NCBI GenBank assembly: GCA_902761655.1
Contig: CACWLD010000001.1
Span: 38,732 to 102,731, forward strand
Direction: 5' to 3'
Length of the DNA: 64,000 bases
Origin: an uncultured Bacteroidia bacterium
GTDB lineage: Bacteria > Bacteroidota > Bacteroidia > Bacteroidales > UBA932
In this document: positions 48,495 through 55,446 of the stretch, in pieces
Position numbering within the stretch: the first letter of the stretch is position 1
Layout of the letters: each line of letters opens with the position of its first letter
The notes under the pieces: model-generated
Told to the model about the DNA's origin: nothing
Databases searched by the model: none
The model's input: the letters and a program-made list of their open reading frames with translations, nothing else
Program-made: the position numbers and the translations under genes

Positions 48495-50429
48495 CTAATC
48501 TTCAGGCTTCCAGTAAGTCTCCAGGTCAGACGGCATCCGCCAGTCCCCGCGCGGAGACAGCGAGACGCTGCCGACTTTAGGGCCGTCAGGAAGGCAGGAT
48601 CGCTTGAACTGCTGGTTGAAGAACCGTTTCATGAAAGTCTCCAGCCATTTGCGAATAGTAATGTCGTCATATATTCCTTTGAAGGCCTTGCGTGCCAGGA
48701 ACAGCAGTTTGTCTGGACCTGCTCCAATACGGAAGAAATTATACAGGAAAAAGTCGTGGAGTTCGTAAGGACCGACCGTATTCTCAGTGATCTGCTCAAT
48801 ATTCCCGTCTTTGTCAGCAGGCAGCAGTTCTGGGCTGATAGGGGTGTCCACTATGTCCAGAAGGGTATCGTGCAGACCATTGTCGGCGCCGAACTTATTG
48901 TCAGCGGCCCATCGTACAAGAGTGCGCACGAGAGTTTTGGGGACGGAGGCGTTAACTCCGTACATTGACATATGGTCACCATTGTAGGTGCACCAGCCGA
49001 GGGCGAGTTCTGAGAGGTCACCAGTACCTACGACTATACCTCCTTCCTTTCCGGCGATGTCCATCAGAATCTGCGTACGTTCGCGCGCCTGGGAGTTCTC
49101 ATATGTAAGATCGTGATTTGATTCGTCCTGGCCTATGTCGGAGAAGTGCTGACGGACGGCAGGTACGATTGAAACCTCGCGCTTTGTAGTGCCGAGTTCG
49201 TGCATCAGGTCTACGGAATTGTCGCGAGTCCTTGGAGTAGTGCCGAAACCAGGCATAGTGACACCTATTATATTCTTGCGAGGCAGGTCGAGACGGTCGA
49301 ATGCCAATGCTGTGACAAGCAGGGCAAGGGTGGAGTCTAAACCACCTGACACCCCGATCACGGCTTTCTTGCAGTGGATGTGTTCCAGGCGGGTGACAAG
49401 TCCAGCAACCTGTGCGGCGAGAATTTCCCGGCATCGCATCCCTAGAGCCTCCATATCCCCCTGGGGAACGAATGGATGAGGTTCCACGAAACGGAGAAGC
49501 TTTGCTTCGAAGTCAGTATCGGCGGCAGTTCCGGCATCGTTGATGACGAAGCTGGGCACGGGGCCCTCGAAGCCGAAAGAGTGCTCTTTGATGCGGAGTG
49601 TTTCCAGACGCTGGATATCGACGTCGGCGCAGATGAAGCGGCTGCCTCGGGCGAAGCGTTCGCTCTCGGCAAGCAGGGTGCCGTTCTCGTAGATAAGAGA
49701 GGCGCCAGCCCAGACAAGGTCTTGGGTTGATTCTCCCTCGGCGCATGAAGCATAGACATAGGCGGCATAGAGGCGTGAGGATGTCGCCCCGATCAGGGTT
49801 TTACGGTATTCCTGCTTGAAGAGGTATTCATTGCTGGCGGAAAGGTTCAGGATTAACTGGGCTCCAGCGACTGCTGCCTGAGAACACGGAGGGATAGGGA
49901 CCCAGAGGTCCTGGCAAATCTCTATTGCGGCAAGTGCTTCCCCGATACGGAACAGTTGGCGGGTTCCGAGCAGTATGTCATCCTGTCCGGCGTAGCGGAT
50001 GCGAACGCCTGCTGGGGAAAGTACACGGGCAGAGGCGAACCACCTCGGCTCGTAGAATTCGCCGTTGCCGGCCATATAGGTTTTCGGGACAATTCCCAGA
50101 ATGCGGCCGCTCCTTATGGCGAGTGCGCAGTTGAAGATCCTGCCTGAGTGGCGGACTGGGGCGCCTATGACTATCATTGCCTCCATCTTGGCGCTGGCGG
50201 CCAGGATGGCCTCCACCGCCTCTTCTGCGTCATCCAGCAGATGGCTCTGCCCGAACAGGTCGGCGCAGGTATAGCCGGTGACGCATAATTCAGGGAAGAC
50301 GACCACTGAGGGATGCTCGTCTGCCATACTATTGCATAGATGGATGATTTCCCGGGCATTGGCCGCCGGGTCCGCAACGTGCACACGCGGCATTGCTGCC
50401 GCGACTCTGAGGAATCCGAGGGGTTTCAT
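48495..50429 (-). CDS. nadE: Glutamine-dependent NAD+ synthetase
   Basis: 644 residues, the long two-domain form. The nitrilase-type glutaminase domain has the Glu-Lys-Cys triad in FPELCVTGYT (about 47), VPKTYMAGNGEFYE (about 117) and AIEICQDLWVP (about 171). The synthetase domain has the pyrophosphate loop GVSGGLDSTLALLV (about 360). It amidates nicotinate adenine dinucleotide using glutamine. It stands directly upstream of the glnK leader on the same strand, so the glutamine theme continues, but it has its own upstream region. Confidence 0.95.
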   Translation of the reverse strand: MKPLGFLRVAAAMPRVHVADPAANAREIIHLCNSMADEHPSVVVFPELCVTGYTCADLFGQSHLLDDAEEAVEAILAASAKMEAMIVIGAPVRHSGRIFNCALAIRSGRILGIVPKTYMAGNGEFYEPRWFASARVLSPAGVRIRYAGQDDILLGTRQLFRIGEALAAIEICQDLWVPIPPCSQAAVAGAQLILNLSASNEYLFKQEYRKTLIGATSSRLYAAYVYASCAEGESTQDLVWAGASLIYENGTLLAESERFARGSRFICADVDIQRLETLRIKEHSFGFEGPVPSFVINDAGTAADTDFEAKLLRFVEPHPFVPQGDMEALGMRCREILAAQVAGLVTRLEHIHCKKAVIGVSGGLDSTLALLVTALAFDRLDLPRKNIIGVTMPGFGTTPRTRDNSVDLMHELGTTKREVSIVPAVRQHFSDIGQDESNHDLTYENSQARERTQILMDIAGKEGGIVVGTGDLSELALGWCTYNGDHMSMYGVNASVPKTLVRTLVRWAADNKFGADNGLHDTLLDIVDTPISPELLPADKDGNIEQITENTVGPYELHDFFLYNFFRIGAGPDKLLFLARKAFKGIYDDITIRKWLETFMKRFFNQQFKRSCLPDGPKVGSVSLSPRGDWRMPSDLETYWKPED

Positions 50430-50489
50430 TTATTCAGTCTTGTTTTGCCGATAAAAATACATATTCTTTAGGAATTACAAAGAATAATA

Positions 50490-50589
50490 TAGTTTGGTAC
50501 ATAAGAGAGTCTTCTGGTGTACGAAATAGTACGGAACGATGGTTTGGTACAGGAAATGGCTTTGTGGTTTACGAAATGGGGTAAGACTG
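50490..50589. repeat. Four tandem 25-bp imperfect repeats upstream of nadE
   Basis: Units begin at 50490, 50515, 50540 and 50565, exactly 25 bp apart. Units 1 and 3 share TRGTTTGGTACA; units 2 and 4 share TGGTKTACGAAATRG. The array thus has a 50-bp higher-order period. It fills the space between nadE (start 50429) and the broken lipoprotein gene. A regulator binding array is the simplest reading; the nearby LytTR protein is one candidate, since LytTR domains bind spaced direct repeats. Confidence 0.6.
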
Positions 50590-50782
50590 TTAAGAAGGCG
50601 CCAGCAGGGATGAGATGTTGCCTATATAGGCCGGTAACTTGCTGGTAGTCCACTGCTTGTATGGATTGACCAGAATTGTGTTACCCTCCCTGTATGCATT
50701 GACAGGGGGTTCCGGCTCCTGGGGGTTACAGGCTGCAATGAAGAGAGAATGCGGCAATGAGGAATAACTTAAGAGTTTTCAT
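50590..50782 (-). pseudogene. Small lipoprotein gene with a one-base frameshift
   Basis: From ATG at 50782 the frame reads MKTLKLFLIAAFSLHCSL and stops. Removing one base in the TTCTCTCTTC tract gives a normal lipoprotein: MKTLKLFLIAAFSFIAAC, then NPQEPEPPVNAYREG and onward to TAA at 50590, about 63 residues. The total length is a multiple of three plus one, as expected for a one-base insertion. The gene starts 10 bases after the LytTR gene stop. It may be a true pseudogene, a slippage switch or a sequence error. Confidence 0.55.
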
Positions 50783-50792
50783 TTGGATATGG

Positions 50793-51491
50793 TTATTTTA
50801 TTGAGTTCTTGTATTTACGGGAAACAGGCAGTTCAGTGCCTGCTACTGTGACGGTATCAGGGGAAGTGGACACTGCATCCTGGCCGTTTACAAGGAATGC
50901 CCTGTGAATCCTTATGAAATCCGGACCCAGGAGGTTTTCCCACTGGCTGATTCCGGTCTTGTTCCGGTAGGATTTGCCATCGCGGGTATGGATCCACACC
51001 TCAGAGTCGCGGGATTCTATATATAGTATGTCTTCTGCATTAAGGGAGACTTTCCTGTAGTCTGATGTAAAGGAGACAGGGTGGTTTTTCTGGGTTTTGC
51101 CGAGCCATTTTTCCAGCCGGAACTCGCCGTAGGCGAGGATGGTTAGGATTATGGCCAGGAAGACAGGATTGGCCAGGATAGGGGCGATATCTTGAGGGAA
51201 AGAGTAGGCGGGTTCGTTCTTGATATAAGAGAACAGCATATGCGTCACAATCAACAGGAAAAGCGCAAGGGCCATAACCCCAAGAATAATAAATAAGCTA
51301 TGCTTGATTCTGTCTTTGGCCGGTTCCTTTGCCACTTTGGGCAAAAAGAAGGAAAGCGCCATTGCGCAGGGGAGGAACATCAGGCCTATCATAAGTCCCT
51401 GCCAGAATTGATAGTCCAGGCTGACCACGAGGAATGCCGTCAGCAGGATAGCTGCAATCCAGTAGAGAACTATGATCAGAATCCGTTTCAT
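50793..51491 (-). CDS. Membrane-anchored LytTR-domain transcriptional regulator
   Basis: 232 residues. Four hydrophobic segments occupy the first 125 residues (ILIIVLYWIAAILLTAFLVV, GLMIGLMFLPCAMALSFF, SLFIILGVMALALFLLIV, PVFLAIILTILAYG). The C-terminal LytTR DNA-binding domain runs from about 140: KVSLNAEDILYIESRDSEVWIHTRDGKSY, then FIRIHRAFLVNGQ and LPVSRKYKNSI. There is no receiver domain, so signals probably arrive through the membrane part. It is divergent from a small membrane protein gene and followed by a broken lipoprotein gene. Confidence 0.88.
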   Translation of the reverse strand: MKRILIIVLYWIAAILLTAFLVVSLDYQFWQGLMIGLMFLPCAMALSFFLPKVAKEPAKDRIKHSLFIILGVMALALFLLIVTHMLFSYIKNEPAYSFPQDIAPILANPVFLAIILTILAYGEFRLEKWLGKTQKNHPVSFTSDYRKVSLNAEDILYIESRDSEVWIHTRDGKSYRNKTGISQWENLLGPDFIRIHRAFLVNGQDAVSTSPDTVTVAGTELPVSRKYKNSIK

Positions 51492-51670
51492 TTCTGATGC
51501 AATAATAAGTATTCTTTAGCAAAAAATAAGTCTCGGACGTAGTCAAATGGAAGGTCAGGGGGATTTGACATAAGGTGAAAAGGATTCGACTTTGCATATG
51601 TCAATCATTGCTCAGTACCTTTGCATTAAGGAATTCCTGACAGATTGTATAACTTTTAATCTTTAGTCTT

Positions 51671-52006
51671 ATGAGTATCTTAGGAACTAACATTTTTCAA
51701 CTTTTTGTTTCCGGCGGCCCCTTTGGTATGGCTGTCATAACCTTGTTGTTGATTGGTCTTTTCTTTGCTGCCTGGAAAGCCCCGGCTTGGGTTAAGGAGA
51801 TAGGGCTGGCTGCATTGGCTTTTGGCGCCTTGTGGACCTTGGTAGGCTTTATCCAGATGGCAGATTTCATGCAGGGAGTACCCGATGAGGTATCACCCAA
51901 TGTTATATGGGGAGGGGTCAAAGTAGGTCTCATCCCTATCGTCTACGGCATCATTGTCTATATCATTTCACTGATCCTCCGCATCATCCACAAGCCGCGC
52001 GCCTGA
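51671..52006 (+). CDS. Small membrane protein (MotA/TolQ/ExbB-like)
   Basis: 111 residues with three hydrophobic segments (GGPFGMAVITLLLIGLFFAAW, IGLAALAFGALWTLVGFIQ, VGLIPIVYGIIVYIISLILRI). The GGPFGMA start and the spacing of the segments recall the core of MotA/TolQ/ExbB channel proteins, in much shortened form. It is divergent from the LytTR regulator, which in related genomes often controls such genes. Function unknown. Confidence 0.65.
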   Translation: MSILGTNIFQLFVSGGPFGMAVITLLLIGLFFAAWKAPAWVKEIGLAALAFGALWTLVGFIQMADFMQGVPDEVSPNVIWGGVKVGLIPIVYGIIVYIISLILRIIHKPRA

Positions 52007-52041
52007 CGGCCTTGTCAGTGTCCCGGAAGGGCCCCTTAGTA

Positions 52042-52084
52042 ATTTTACGAATTTCATAAATTTATTTTATGATTTTCGTAAAAT
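52042..52084 (+). promoter_or_regulatory. 19-bp inverted repeat overlapping a promoter
   Basis: Arms 52042-52060 and 52066-52084 match at 17 of 19 positions around a 5-base centre (TTTTACGAA / TTCGTAAAA at the ends). It ends 6 bases before the TATATTTG box at 52091-52098, so it covers the -33 region of the DUF2975/XRE promoter. A binding site for the XRE protein encoded downstream is likely. It could also help end transcription of the preceding small membrane gene. Confidence 0.5.
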
Positions 52085-52090
52085 TTGCAT

Positions 52091-52098
52091 TATATTTG
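52091..52098 (+). promoter_or_regulatory. -7 box of the DUF2975/XRE operon
   Basis: TATATTTG, an exact match to TAnnTTTG, 30 bases upstream of the ATG at 52129. The -33 element would fall in the right arm of the inverted repeat. Confidence 0.6.
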
Positions 52099-52128
52099 CT
52101 TGGGTGTTCAACTATAGAAAAAAAGGAT

Positions 52129-52605
52129 ATGAATAATAAAACCCGAACAAGTATCAAATGGCTCTCCGTTGCAATACTGTTTCTTGCAACGGTTTCCGTG
52201 CTCTCAATCTATTGGCAGATGGTATCGCAACTCTGGCTTAACCCGGCAGAAGAGCGGGTTGTCTGGAATCAAAACGGACTTGCCTGGCAGATTTTCATTA
52301 TAGCAGGCCATTTCATTGGCGTTACACTACTGTATGTATTCTGCTGGATATTTCTCATCCGCACAAACCGTTCATTGAGAAGCGGTGAGATATTCCCTAG
52401 ATCCAATGTTTCCTTGATACGCTGGACAGCATTAGTGACTGTCCTTGCTACTTTTGTCCATACTAATTATAGTGCTGTCATACAAGGAGATATGACCACA
52501 GCTCTTGACAGCAACACCATATTCTTCCCGCTCATTGTCCTACTTTTTGCAGGGCTTTACAAAATGGCTTATCTGGCCGCCAAAGACAGTAACCTTGCAA
52601 TATGA
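52129..52605 (+). CDS. DUF2975 membrane protein
   Basis: 158 residues from the ATG at 52129 (MNNKTRTSIKWLSVAILFL). An upstream in-frame ATG at 52069 would start within the operator repeat and is rejected. Four membrane segments are visible (WLSVAILFLATVSVLSIYW, IFIIAGHFIGVTLLYVFCWIFLI, WTALVTVLATFVHT, FFPLIVLLFAGLYKMAYLA). The NRSLRSGEIFPRSNVSLIRW region is typical of DUF2975. The gene overlaps an XRE regulator by 4 bases, a very common pairing for this family; the biochemical role is unknown. Confidence 0.85.
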   Translation: MNNKTRTSIKWLSVAILFLATVSVLSIYWQMVSQLWLNPAEERVVWNQNGLAWQIFIIAGHFIGVTLLYVFCWIFLIRTNRSLRSGEIFPRSNVSLIRWTALVTVLATFVHTNYSAVIQGDMTTALDSNTIFFPLIVLLFAGLYKMAYLAAKDSNLAI

Positions 52606-52844
52606 TTACAGTAAACTTGGACAAACTGCTCTGGGAGCGGCATATGAAACTCTCTGAGCTCTCGGAAGAGATAGGCATCTCAATGACCAATCTTTCCCTG
52701 CTCAAGACCGGTAAGGGCCGTGCCATACGGTTCACAACCTTAAATAAACTCTGCAAAGTCCTGGACTGCCTTCCAGGGGACATTTTGAGTTATTCTCCAG
52801 ACCCGGAAGGGGCAGAAATACCTGATGATATCTTTGAGGGCTAA
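52602..52844 (+). CDS. Small XRE/Cro-type regulator
   Basis: 80 residues. MITVNLDKLLWERHMKLSEL, EEIGISMTNLSLLKTGKGRAIRF and LNKLCKVLDCLPGDIL make a complete helix-turn-helix of the YozG-like type that accompanies DUF2975 proteins. The start overlaps the DUF2975 stop by 4 bases (ATGA), so the two are coupled. It probably represses its own promoter at the inverted repeat around 52042-52084. Confidence 0.9.
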   Translation: MITVNLDKLLWERHMKLSELSEEIGISMTNLSLLKTGKGRAIRFTTLNKLCKVLDCLPGDILSYSPDPEGAEIPDDIFEG

Positions 52845-52848
52845 TTGC

Positions 52849-52958
52849 CCGTGGAGGGTAATAGGTTGAATATCAACAAAATAACTATTTCAACGGTGCC
52901 CGATAGGTGACCGTTGAAAGCTCTAATCTATTATCAATCAAGAAGTTACACTCCACGG
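52849..52958. ncRNA. Candidate structured RNA or DNA element (nested stems)
   Basis: Closing stem CCGTGGAG (52849-52856) / CTCCACGG (52951-52958), inside it TAATAG (52859-52864) / CTATTA (52928-52933), and within that two hairpins: GTTGA / TCAAC (52865-52877) and a perfect 10-bp TTTCAACGGT / ACCGTTGAAA (52888-52919) with a 12-base loop. The four nested helices form a three-way junction, much more order than chance suggests. It starts 4 bases after the XRE stop. No known RNA class was recognised. Confidence 0.4.
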
Positions 52959-52976
52959 CCATAATCCCGGTATGAA

Positions 52977-53081
52977 GGCGCCATCAGGCGCCGGCCGGGA
53001 AAGGAATGTGAGGGATTAGCCGCAGCGGAGCGGACCAGACCGGCGGCTTCTGCCGCCGAGCCCCTCTCCCGAGGAGAGGGG
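52977..53081. repeat. Cluster of GC-rich hairpins, dispersed-repeat type
   Basis: Three palindromic units: GGCGCC ATCA GGCGCC (52977-52992), CGGCGGC TTCT GCCGCCG (53041-53058) and CCCCTCTCC / GGAGAGGGG (53061-53081). The last, followed by GTTTGGGGTGAGGG, is the kind of dispersed palindromic repeat whose antisense shadow translates as TPNPSPRERG in many genomes. Extragenic repeat, not a gene. Confidence 0.55.
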
Positions 53082-53130
53082 TTTGGGGTGAGGGTAACGT
53101 ATAGGGGGGATTTATCTCTCACGAGCCGCG

Positions 53131-53153
53131 AAAAGCCAGCGGATGCTGGCTTT
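53131..53153 (-). terminator. Terminator after tRNA-Ser(CGA)
   Basis: Minus strand AAAGCCAGC / GCTGGCTTTT with a 5-base loop, 6 bases beyond the 3' end of the tRNA. A similar hairpin follows the other tRNA-Ser at 63857. Confidence 0.75.
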
Positions 53154-53158
53154 GATGC

Positions 53159-53242
53159 GGTGAGTGAGGGATTCGAACCCCCGGTACGTTGCCGTACACC
53201 TGTTTTCGAGGCAGGCTCCTTCAACCACTCGGACAACTCACC
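53159..53242 (-). tRNA. tRNA-Ser (anticodon CGA)
   Basis: 84 bases with acceptor GGTGAGT / ACTCACC, a long variable arm (GTACGGCAACGTAC) typical of Ser tRNAs, T loop TTCGAAT and anticodon loop CTCGAAA giving CGA, which reads UCG. CCA is not encoded. Confidence 0.93.
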
Positions 53243-53308
53243 TTGGGGGTGGCAAAGATACAAATATTTTTTATCTTTGTTTTTTCAGATAAATACAGTT
53301 AGTAGGAT

Positions 53309-54517
53309 ATGACAAAGATCAAGATGACCACCCCTCTGGTGGAGATGGACGGAGACGAAATGACCAGGATTCTCTGGAAGATGATCAAGGACCAGCTTAT
53401 ACTGCCCTTTGTAGACTTGAAGGTGGAGTATTATGACCTGGGCCTTGTCAAGAGGGATGAGACCGGGGACAAGATTACAATAGAGGCCGCGGAGGCCTGC
53501 AAGAAATACGGTGTGGGCGTCAAGTGCGCAACCATCACTCCTAATGCCCAGCGTATGACGGAGTACAATCTGCATCAGATGTGGAAGAGCCCCAACGGTA
53601 CAATCCGCTCCATTATGGACGGAACCGTTTTCCGCGCTCCCATAACCATTCCCACCATACATCCGGTTGTAAAGAATTGGGAAAAGCCCATCACCATTGC
53701 GCGTCACGCATACGGAGATGTCTACAAGAACTCTGAACTCAGGGTGAACGGGCCGGGTGTGGCCAAGCTGGTGTTCGACGGGGAGGACGGCAGCCATCAG
53801 GAGGCCGTGATCCAGGAGTTCAAGGGTGCGGGCGTGGTACAGGGAATGCACAATACGGACAAGTCCATACGCTCCTTTGCGCATTCTTGCTTCAAATACG
53901 CAATAGACACAAAGCAGGACCTCTGGTTCTCTACAAAGGATACGATCTCCAAGACATACGACGCCCGCTTCAGGGAAATCTTCGACGAGGTTTTCCAGGA
54001 GTACAAGCCACAGTTCGATGAGCTTGGAATCACATATTTCTATACTCTTATCGACGATGCCGTAGCGCGCGTGATCCGCAGCCGCGGAGGCTTTATCTGG
54101 GCCTGCAAGAACTACGACGGCGATGTTATGAGCGATATGGTCTCCACCGCATTCGGCTCGCTGGCTATGATGACCAGCGTGCTGGTAAGCCCGGACGGAA
54201 ACTACGAGTACGAGGCCGCCCACGGCACTGTTACCCGCCATTATTACAAGTACCTCCAGGGCGAAGAGACCTCCACCAACCCTATGGCAACCATCTTCGC
54301 GTGGAGCGGAGCGCTGCGCCAGAGAGGCCTCAAGGACGGCCTTGAGGCGCTCGTAGGCTTCGCGGACGCGCTGGAGGCCGCCTGCTTTGATACTTTGGGC
54401 GATGGCATCGTCACAAAAGACCTTGTCAACCTTATGGAGGGCGTCACCCCCAAGGCTGTCAATTCCGCGCAGTTCATCGAAGCCATCCGCGAACGCTTGG
54501 AAAGGAGGCTGGGATGA
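53309..54517 (+). CDS. icd: NADP-dependent isocitrate dehydrogenase (eukaryotic-type homodimer)
   Basis: 402 residues. VEMDGDEMTRILWKMIKDQLILP, KCATITPNAQRMTEYNLHQMWKSPNGTIRSIMDGTVFR (substrate loop, in pieces) and YEAAHGTVTRHYYKYLQGEETSTNPMATIFAW are hallmarks of the eukaryotic-like IDH subfamily II that Bacteroidota often carry. It makes 2-oxoglutarate and NADPH, the carbon skeleton for the GS-GOGAT genes in this window. An ATG at 53324 is an alternative start. It overlaps the next gene by 4 bases. Confidence 0.95.
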   Translation: MTKIKMTTPLVEMDGDEMTRILWKMIKDQLILPFVDLKVEYYDLGLVKRDETGDKITIEAAEACKKYGVGVKCATITPNAQRMTEYNLHQMWKSPNGTIRSIMDGTVFRAPITIPTIHPVVKNWEKPITIARHAYGDVYKNSELRVNGPGVAKLVFDGEDGSHQEAVIQEFKGAGVVQGMHNTDKSIRSFAHSCFKYAIDTKQDLWFSTKDTISKTYDARFREIFDEVFQEYKPQFDELGITYFYTLIDDAVARVIRSRGGFIWACKNYDGDVMSDMVSTAFGSLAMMTSVLVSPDGNYEYEAAHGTVTRHYYKYLQGEETSTNPMATIFAWSGALRQRGLKDGLEALVGFADALEAACFDTLGDGIVTKDLVNLMEGVTPKAVNSAQFIEAIRERLERRLG

Positions 54518-55446
54518 AAATGGTTTTCCTGGATGCGGGTACGATGGGTCCGGTTTCGCTGGATCCCATTGCCGCGTTGGGAGAGCTCACGCTCTATCCG
54601 GTGTCTACACACCGGGAAGCCTGTGAGCGAGTGGCTGACGCCGATGTCATACTCACCAACAAAGCCCCCGTGGACGACGACATTATGGCGGCGGCGCCTG
54701 CGCTCAGGCTTATCTGCGTTTCGGCCACTGGCCTCAATCACATTGACCTGGAAGCCGCGCGCAGGCGGGGGATCGCAGTCCGCAACGTGGCGGGCTATTC
54801 CACTGAATCCGTGCTACAGCTCACCTTCACGCACATCCTTTCGCTTCTTTGCCGTCCGGCGTTCTATGACGCTGAGGTAAAGGACTTTACATATTCTAGA
54901 AGCGGCGTGCCCAATGATGTGCGCGAGCCCTTCCACGAGCTATTCGGCAAGACCATAGGCATAGTGGGGATGGGGAATATAGGGCAGCGTGTGGCGCAGG
55001 TGGCTTCGGCCTTTGGAATGAAGCCGGTGTATTACTCCACGTCCGGCACTTCGCACTGCAAGGAATGGCCTTCTCTGCCCTTGGATGAATTGATGAAGGT
55101 GTCCGACATAGTGAGCATCCATTGCCCGCTGAACGAGCGCACCCGCGCTTTGATTGGCGCTCGCGAGCTCGCGCTGATGAAGCCCGGCGCCTATCTGGTG
55201 AACCTTGGCAGGGGAGCGGTAGTGGACGAGGCGGCCCTTGCGGAGGCGATAGACAAATGCCGCATTGCCGGCGCCGCGCTTGACGTATTCTCAACAGAGC
55301 CAATTCCGGAGGAGCATCCGCTGCTTCATACTTCGCATCCGGAGCGCCTCCGTTTCACTCCGCACATTGCCTGGGCCAGCTACGAATCCCTTGACCGCCT
55401 GGTTCAGAAGATGGTGGAGAATATCAGGGAAGTCTTTCCGCAATAG
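54514..55446 (+). CDS. D-2-hydroxyacid dehydrogenase
   Basis: 310 residues. The NAD site is GKTIGIVGMGNIGQRVAQVA (about 147-166) and the catalytic Arg, Glu and His are in NLGRGAVVDEAAL, DVFSTEPIPEEHPL and TPHIAWASYES. This is the glycerate/hydroxypyruvate dehydrogenase-like branch; exact substrate is not clear. It is coupled to icd by an ATGA overlap and its 3' end overlaps convergent pbpC by 23 bases. Confidence 0.88.
   Translation: MKMVFLDAGTMGPVSLDPIAALGELTLYPVSTHREACERVADADVILTNKAPVDDDIMAAAPALRLICVSATGLNHIDLEAARRRGIAVRNVAGYSTESVLQLTFTHILSLLCRPAFYDAEVKDFTYSRSGVPNDVREPFHELFGKTIGIVGMGNIGQRVAQVASAFGMKPVYYSTSGTSHCKEWPSLPLDELMKVSDIVSIHCPLNERTRALIGARELALMKPGAYLVNLGRGAVVDEAALAEAIDKCRIAGAALDVFSTEPIPEEHPLLHTSHPERLRFTPHIAWASYESLDRLVQKMVENIREVFPQ

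Noticed and set aside
50430-50489. A third Asn/Gln leader in front of nadE
   Set aside because: The region was read for a short Asn/Gln-rich frame and terminator; neither is present.
50468-50653. A 61-codon minus-strand frame across the 25-bp repeats
   Set aside because: It runs through the repeat array and overlaps the better explained lipoprotein frame; no protein-like features.
52946-53263. A 105-codon minus-strand frame reading through the repeats and tRNA-Ser
   Set aside because: It contains the well-known spurious TPNPSPRERG shadow of a dispersed repeat and crosses a tRNA gene; not a real protein.
53285-54241. A long (318-codon) minus-strand frame opposite icd
   Set aside because: icd on the plus strand has clear family motifs; the antisense frame is a shadow produced by GC-rich codon structure, as are similar long frames opposite gltB, pbpC and the macroglobulin gene.
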